A stretch of 64,000 nucleotides of DNA from Phellopilus nigrolimitatus (lineage: Eukaryota > Basidiomycota > Agaricomycetes > Hymenochaetales > Hymenochaetaceae): the NCBI GenBank assembly GCA_021029095.1, contig JAJOHG010000001.1, positions 1,178,001-1,242,000 on the forward strand. Reading direction: 5' to 3'. Positions 57,407 to 64,000 of this stretch are shown here, in pieces; position 1 is the first letter of the stretch, and each line of letters starts with the position of its first letter. Below the pieces are notes generated by a model that was given only the letters and a program-made list of their open reading frames with translations, was not told the origin of the DNA and did not search any database. The position numbers and the translations under genes were made by a program.

Positions 57407-60400
57407 ATGGATCAAGGCGACTCTGGAAAGCATGCGAAGCAATCTGATTACGACAGTCCATTTATGTCTGGACAGGAGCATGCGCATGGACGTATATCGT
57501 CTAATACAGATTGTTATACGGCTCTTCCCAGAGACTCGGAGGCGGAGCGGCTCGTAGAGACTATACCACATACCCCAGTTCCTGCTACGACTGTGTTCGC
57601 GTATGATGCAGCTCCTCTTGATCTTCCTGATCTAAATGCCTTTCTCTCGCGCTTACCAGCCCCATCTTTCAAGTCCTTTCCTACTGGAGTCAGGACGCGG
57701 AATGAGGTCTTAGGAGTTGGAATGTTCCCTCCCATGGATCATCTAGCAGCAACGAAGAAAAGTTTGCAGGATCTCGAGAACAATAATACTATCGTACCTG
57801 CTTGGAGGAACAGGACCAGTATCATGAGCGGAATAGTAAATGTGGTTCTTGGAATAACAGTGAGTTACTGTTTTTAGCTCAATTTCAATCAGCCAATTTT
57901 TCTTTCTACTAGGACTCAAGTGCTATCTCGACGTTCTATAGCTTACATGGGATAATAGATACTGTTCAGATTTTCGCCCTCATCATCAGTACTATTAGTG
58001 AGCTTTTAGAACAAACCTACATGATGTTTCTCTCTAATGTCAAAGCCCAGTACCACGCTCAAACTTGAACGTTCGTGATAGCTGGAGAGGTCTATTGATA
58101 GGAACGATGTGCGTACTCCAACTACACGTATGAATTAGCTGGTAACAATTACCGCGCATGGAGGTAGCCCGAATGTGTTGGCCTTAAATCTTGGGTCTAC
58201 TCTTGGCTCGTCCTGTCTCATTCTGGGAATTCTATTGGGGTTCACAGCGCTTCTTCTGTACTATTTCTGGTCTACAACAAACAAATGCGATCCGCTCGAT
58301 GCGCAGGAGGGCTTCACGTCCGAGTTCTCGAGAGAAAGCGGCTGGGGAATCGTCTTTGTTTGTTTCGTTCTGTCAATATTGTATCTGCCTTTGAGCACGA
58401 TTGTGACCCACGCATTGGTTTGGTCAGATGACTTTTGGGTCGTCTCCAACCCTTACATCAATGTGACTTCGTATCCTCCTATCGTCCCATCTTTAGGACC
58501 CTCTGACCAATTTCACGACCCTCTCGACTTCTGCTATACGACGACGATGAAGCGAAATGAGGTCAACTACGCACCGCTTATTGTGATCATATCGGCATCC
58601 GCGTTTATGCTTGTAAGTGAACACAAAAGATGAAGGATCCTCGCTAATAAATTTGCTTCAGATAACCGTTTGGTTCCCGCTACGCCTTCACAGAATAATT
58701 AAACAAGCTGTACCCAAGGTCGATCGCTACACGGAATTGGGAACACGTCGAAGCAGTAGCGACATGGACCGCGAATATCAAAGACTGCTTGAACGAGATC
58801 GCCTTCCACTTGCCTTTCTCTATTCGGGTAAGCAAATGTCAACATATAGATGAAATTCATGTGACATTGGACTCGGGACAACGCTATAGACTTCCGGCGA
58901 GGATGGGGAACATACAGGTCCTTCTATTTATTTGCAAAGCTAAGCGCACTCATTATGATTGCCATCATCAACCCGGACAATTGTTTGTTTCGCTCGATTC
59001 GATCGAGAACGGACGTGTTAGTGTCACGGCAGGCACTTCTCGTTGTAGCTATGCTCGCGTTCTTCTTGATTCAATGCCGCAGGGCTCCTTTTATCGATCC
59101 AGTCGATAATGCCAGCGAATGGACGTCACGATTGAGTTACCTATTGACGTCGCTCGTTGGACTCAGGGTCGTCGTTGGTTTACCTGGTCAGGATATCTTG
59201 AACGGACCAATCCTCTACATGTGCGTACCTATATTTTATGCCTACTAGAGGTGCTCACAAGTTTTGTTTACTGGCCTACCGTTCAGAATTTATGTTCTTA
59301 CTTATGGATTGAGCATTTGTGCGTTTTAATCTAATGCAAGCATTGAAGCCACAAATAATTTCTAAAAATAGATTTTACCTGCATCAACTTCAGCTGGATG
59401 CACCGTATCGTTAAACGTAGCTCTTTTTTTTTTCTAAGCTCGCATTTGATATAAACTAACTGCTTCGATCAATAGGTATTTCGGGGCGGATAGACTTTAG
59501 TGCGTCTTGAACTCCTTTCCCTTTACCAGCCTGACTGAATCTCTTCAATGGCATGATTCTCAGGCATCGACGTATTCTCCCCAAAGCAAGTATTCCTGAC
59601 GACAAGTTTCTCCTTAAAAGATTAATCGCATGATGTAAACAGGCTCGATTTAACTCCTCTGTCACCGCATGTGAAACGACGCATATGGCAGGAAACGATA
59701 ACCACCTTATTTCTGACTACGCCCGACTGCAAGATCCCGGTTAACCAGCCGATGCTTTACTCTCAAGCAAGGGATTCGGAATATCCCCCTTACTTGATGA
59801 ACTTTAAGGGATTTCCGGCTGAACGTCATACTGAAAATCTTAAGGTATGCTGTCAAATGCGCTACGCTACTCTAAAAATTAGATTAATTTCTGTTTAGAT
59901 ACTGCGTGAACTTGGTTTAAAGGCATATACATCAGGTTTGTCGATATCTGATGATGACCGATCTCGCCGTCTTCAAGACTGGATACAAATTTCCTTTGTC
60001 GGTCCTGACTGCTATTGGAAGGACGCCGATAGCCGTGAAGAAGACATCTCACACTTTGGGACAGCTTGGTGGATCCCATTTCCTCCTTCCTTGGTTTGTA
60101 CGATTTATTGTAATATTACATAGTTCCTTTAATTGAGTGTAATTTGACAGGTTATGCGCTTCGACGACGGACATCGTGCTGTGCTGAACAAAACAAGGCA
60201 GTTCAAGGAATACCTCGCCCAGAATAGGAGTAAAAAAGTCAATAGAAAAAGACAGATTCGTCTAGCACTCAGAGCTCTAGACGGCCAGATCGTGTATTGG
60301 CCCTACGAGCATCGCAAGGTCAGTTCGCTACTATAATCAAGAGTTGAGGCTGAAACTATTTGTAAAGCCTGTTGGAAAGCATACGAGATTCTGTTGTTCT

Positions 60401-61594
60401 GGACGCCGCTACCAAGCACAATCCGTTATTAAATTCCAGACCTGCATATTCAGCATCAGACACAGAGGACAACTCCTTCACCAGAACTTCAATTTGGGAA
60501 GTGGCTTCGAGATAGAGCTTGCCTACGCGAAAGACGTTAGGGTCAGCAAAGATATCATAGGCCTAAATGACGACTGGGACCTTTCGCCCATACTAGCCCG
60601 TTTCCTAGCTCAGAATCAGGCGTTGATATCGGAAAGGCTCTCGCTCATCGAGCAGGTCATGCAGAATTTTCGAAAACACCACTGGCGTGAATGCATCTGG
60701 AAAGCAGATGTGCTGAGCTACCACTTTCTAACGACCGTCTACGATATGCCTCAAAAGCTCGACACTCTTTTAAGGTATCTTACAGAGCAGGAAAATGATT
60801 TGAGGGTTCGACAGCTAGCCATAACCTGCGAGGCTGCATTCATTTCTGGATATGAGCGATTCGAAATGGTGACCTCGTCTAGCGTGACTACTTGGTGGTA
60901 CATTCTTTGGGTTAGTGTCCGCTTCTGTGCACAAATGGAAGCTTTTCACCATCGTCTTATAGGATGATTTATGGAGGCGAAATTATGACACGATCAGAGG
61001 TTTATCCCTACACAAGCAAGATTTTGACCCTCATTACCCGACATCGATTGCATACAGGCCACTACCCCGTCCCGCCTTGGAACTGTTTTTATCTCAGAGG
61101 GGACTGTTTAAAAGCAAGGCCACACCGAACAGCTTCTTCCATTGCGGATTTTTAAACAAAATTTATTTTCGGCTGAATGAAATTGCCTTTCACGACTCCA
61201 GCCACGTATGTGATCCACAACTTCCCTTCATTCTTATTTATTTTGATAGCAAATACTCTTTTGTCTGCAGGCTATTATATTTCACGTCGGAGGTGGCTCT
61301 TCTGAGTTCGCGTTGTCCGCCATTGACGCAGCAGCCCATGCTCGATCCTCCTCTCTTGGCACCGGCGGCGGAACAGATCATGATGATGCCTCAATTCGTG
61401 CTCGGCCCAACTATCGCTGGGAAGGCATCCTTGAGGACCCATTCATGAGCAACAAAATGAAGCGATTCATATCGTTGTGGATAGCGAAGCTAGCCGTGTG
61501 GTTTGGGATGACACCTTTATGGCAATCAGGAACTGCGAGTAGCGGATTGGCGTTGGATGTTAAATTTGATAATGGGAAATATGTATTGATTTAG
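57407..61594 (+). CDS. Large multi-span membrane protein of unknown function
   Basis: One gene with more than ten exons, joined here from consistent fragments. Start MDQGDSGKHAKQSDYDSPFM, a soluble lead with LPDLNAFLSRLPAPSFKSFP, then spans in NRTSIMSGIVNVVLGIT, STFYSLHGIIDTVQIFALII, SLSLILGILLGFTALLLYYF-type segments near 58200, GIVFVCFVLSILYLPLSTIV, YAPLIVIISASAFMLITVWF, and LSALIMIAIINPDNCLF. RQALLVVAMLAFFLIQCRRA precedes LSYLLTSLVGLRVVVGLPGQ. A long cytosolic part follows (ISDDDRSRRLQDWIQISFVG, TWWYILW, WRRNYDTIRG) and the protein ends RWEGILEDPFMSNKMKRFIS and LAVWFGMTPLWQSGTASSGL. I recall similar proteins in other mushrooms, always unnamed. Several junctions in 59.2-60.0 kb were not resolved base by base, so it could be two genes. 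Confidence 0.65.
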
Positions 61595-61834
61595 GACAGT
61601 AAAGGCGACGGAAGATGCAGGATACAAGTTTTATGTACATCTTGAGATACCCCTGAATGTGTACTATAATTTGTTTTCATTATAACTGAAGGGGCGAAGG
61701 CTGCAATAACGGGCTCGGATAGGAAGGGAACTTACTGATTTTAGAACGCCGATCATTTTGCAAGGAGGTTGCTTCCGAAAGAATCAAATTTCCTCTCGCC
61801 TTCTCACACGCCGTTTCTCGTAGGATTACTCAGG
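61595..61834. other. Spacer
   Basis: About 240 bp between the membrane-protein stop and the RRP36 start. Only an upstream in-frame ATG (61769) of RRP36. Confidence 0.4.
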
Positions 61835-63227
61835 ATGGGCAGAAAAGCTGATTATCCCTCGCAGAAACAAGTTTCTACGAAAACCACGCTGTTTACAAAG
61901 GGTCGTGGGCATCGGTCACCAGCATACTCGAAAGAAGCCATTCAAAGCCGAGCCAGCAAGTTCGACGAAGTGTCAAGCGAGGAGGGGGATAACAATGGAG
62001 ATAAGGAAGTGGAGCATTCAAGCGGGAGTGGCGAAGAAAGACAGCTAGACGTAGACGAGCCACGGGTAGCTCGATGGGAGCCCGAAGATGAACTCGATAC
62101 CACATCTGAGCCCGACACCGACGATGATAAAGAAGAGGGTTCATCGAGGACCAAGCTGGTACGCACGGTCTCCAAGTTTGTTCGTACTCACTTGTTCAAA
62201 CTAAAACAGAATGTAATGAAAGGCGATCTTTCTTCTCTACCGTTTGGCAGCATATTGAAGGCTCGCCAAGTACTCGACCAGACTCACACCGAAGGTCAAC
62301 TAGACGAGTCTAATTCGAATGACGAAGATTATGCGTCCGACAAGTCTGGAAGAAAAGAGGACACTACTTCGGAGAAGCCGCGAGAACGTGAACAGTATTC
62401 GCATGCCACCAAAAAGGTGGAGAAACGAGCACACAAGCATGCGTGAGTAACTACAACTCCATTCTTGTTTATCAACTTCTTATACTTTTGTACCAGTCCA
62501 CTAGAAATGAGCTCTAAGAGAGCTGTTACGCGGAGAAGGCAAGTGGTAGAGGTGAAGAAAGTGGTTCGTAACAATTTGTAATCAAATCGACTTGTTTCTG
62601 AATCTTTACCTTGCAGAACTATCGAGACCCACGATTTTCCACGTTGACCGGCGAGGTCTCTTCTGCCGCTTTCCAAAACCGGTATTCTTTCCTTGTGGAT
62701 ATGCATAAAGCAGAGCTCAGCACGTTAAGGGAGAACCTCAAGCGGGCCAAAAACATACTTCGATCTTCTCCAAGGGATCAGCGAGAAGTACGGGAAGAGG
62801 AGGTGCAGAGACTGGAGCACGCAATGAAAAGAGCTGAAAGCTCAGTGAATCGAGATAAGAGGGAGGGTGTGGAACGCGAGGCGTTAGAAAGGATACAAAA
62901 GGAAGAGAAACAACGAAGGAAAGAAGGGAAAAGCGAGTGGCATATGAAAGACTGTAAGATTGGTCACAAACTCATTCAATTCTTGATCTGCTCTGACTTT
63001 TTTTTAAATCTACAGCTGCCAAAAGAGAGCTGCTTCTGCGTGCTCGCCACGATGCATTGGCGGAGACCGGCGGACGATTTGCAGTGCGGAAAGCGATTGA
63101 AAAAAGACAGAAGAAGATCAGTCAGAAAGAGAAGAAACGCATTCCTTCATTCGTTTCTCGGTCTGCTCCTGAAAGGGAGGCAGGCTATGGGAACGGAAGC
63201 AGTAATAAACGGCGGAGGGTTAGTTGA
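61835..63227 (+). CDS. RRP36: rRNA biogenesis protein RRP36
   Basis: Nucleolar factor for early 18S pre-rRNA cleavage. Start MGRKADYPSQKQVSTKTTLF at 61835. An acidic, low-complexity N-terminal half (EVEHSSGSGEERQLDVDEPR, DELDTTSEPDTDDDKEEGSS) precedes FGSILKARQVL. A small exon holds SSKRAVTRRRQVVEVKK, and the core domain is NYRDPRFSTLTGEVSSAAFQ, NRYSFLVDMHKAELSTLREN and LKRAKNILRS, then a charged coiled coil. The last exon ELLLRARHDALAETGGRFAV, KAIEKRQKKISQKEKKRIP ends RRRVS at 63227. The RDPRFSxLxG motif is typical for the family. Confidence 0.92.
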
Positions 63228-63432
63228 AGTTGTACGAAATCTAGTGTACATGTCTATTTTGTGGTCACTGGTAGTGACGGTGACATAAAGCCTGTGCTTA
63301 TGGCTGCGAGGTTGCGTGGCTTCTCTATGTAGTCCCGCTTCTACGTTCTACATATGGCTTCGAATCTCGAAAATTTCGCAGGCCACTCTCCTGCTCCAGG
63401 TTACCTTCCTTGCCTTCTTCTCCTTTGATAGT

Positions 63433-64000
63433 ATGGCAGATGTTCTGGCAGACTCGACTTCCGAATCAAGCCGCCACGAAGAGGGGCGTGATGCTGGCCA
63501 CCGGTCCACAAGCTCAGCACCGTTTACAGTGGAACCGCCAGTAGCTCATGCAGATATGACCATTCTCTCGCATCTACCTGTGTCCAGGCAACAAGGCTTT
63601 AATGTGGACGGGGCACCACTTGAGGATGAGCCCAGCGACTCTGACATTTATCGAGGGGAACCGCGTTCTTCAATTCCAAGGATTAGGATTCAAGACGTCG
63701 GTGAAGAGAGTGTAGCGTCTAGCTCGTCTTCTTCGACCTCGTCGAGCTCCTTGAATGTGGGCAGGCGTCTTGGAGCTCTGGCCACTTCCGTTGAAGCGGC
63801 AATCACTCGCTGGGCGCGAATTCATTCCAGTTCGTCCAGTAAATCCAGCTCGTCTTCCTCTTCATCGGCTTCTACGACTACTCGAACTCATGTGGCTCGT
63901 CGCCGGAGAAGCCGCCGCCACTCCAGCTCCGCGTCTGTGTATAACATGGTGCACGAACGCGCTATCTTGGCGCGTAAAAGAGCTCGGGAGGAATTCAGGG
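63433..64000 (+). CDS. Ser/Arg-rich protein, 5' part only
   Basis: Start MADVLADSTSESSRHEEGRD at 63433; open to the right edge. Contains PVAHADMTILSHLPVSRQQG, then SSSSSSTSSSSLNVGRR, RWARIHSSSSSKSSSSSSSS and VARRRRSRRHSSSASVYNMV before HERAILARKRAREEF. Low complexity dominates; no domain can be named from this part. Confidence 0.6.
   Translation, partial: MADVLADSTSESSRHEEGRDAGHRSTSSAPFTVEPPVAHADMTILSHLPVSRQQGFNVDGAPLEDEPSDSDIYRGEPRSSIPRIRIQDVGEESVASSSSSSTSSSSLNVGRRLGALATSVEAAITRWARIHSSSSSKSSSSSSSSASTTTRTHVARRRRSRRHSSSASVYNMVHERAILARKRAREEFR

Overview
The window is nuclear DNA of a filamentous fungus, most likely a basidiomycete mushroom (Agaricomycetes). About 30 protein-coding genes are packed on both strands with short gaps. 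Almost every gene is cut by several GT-AG introns of roughly 45-70 bases. The proteins are typical fungal housekeeping proteins: Rps11, Sec17, Dug3, Nus1, Pcm1/Agm1, Mpc1, Idi1, DNA ligase I and a PPZ-type phosphatase. The basidiomycete assignment is inferred from gene structure and from the presence of an EED homologue; no marker gene proves it. I saw no tRNA, rRNA, CRISPR or transposon.

Layout. 1-5.4 kb (+): end of a Rec8/Rad21 kleisin, IPP isomerase, ribosomal protein S11, PPZ phosphatase. 6.4-17.4 kb, a chromatin and DNA-metabolism block: an EED-like WD40 protein (+), a conserved unknown (-), the mitochondrial pyruvate carrier subunit MPC1 (+), DNA ligase I (-), and a chromodomain-SET H3K9 methyltransferase of the Clr4/SUV39 type (+), the last two divergent from a shared 215-bp promoter. 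17.4-23.4 kb: a Lys/Glu-rich unknown, an SLC35F-like transporter, mitochondrial bL36, dihydrofolate reductase, an isochorismatase-fold hydrolase. 23.8-35.5 kb: two Ser/Thr-rich single-pass membrane proteins with related transmembrane and juxtamembrane segments, a decayed Ser/Thr-rich stretch, a GT31 glycosyltransferase, a GST-like protein, and SGT1.

36-50 kb: a Rab4 GTPase, a D-serine dehydratase-like enzyme, an HSL-type alpha/beta hydrolase, a peroxisomal acyl-CoA thioesterase ending in -AKL, an RBM39-like splicing factor, a ketol-acid reductoisomerase-like enzyme of bacterial type, an SDR resembling fungal L-rhamnose 1-dehydrogenase, and a cupin. 50.5-64 kb: Dug3, phosphoacetylglucosamine mutase, Sec17, Nus1, a very large intron-rich multi-span membrane protein of unknown function, Rrp36, and the start of a Ser/Arg-rich unknown.

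I found no gene cluster that reads as one new system. The points most worth a second look are at the gene-structure level: one-base frame breaks in two conserved genes (bL36m and EED), a 134-bp exon-plus-intron tandem duplication in a TPR-less SGT1, a 7-nt microexon and a GC-AG intron in the H3K9 methyltransferase, an N-terminal extension on IPP isomerase that looks like a mitochondrial presequence, and a pair of related mucin-like membrane proteins with a degraded neighbour.
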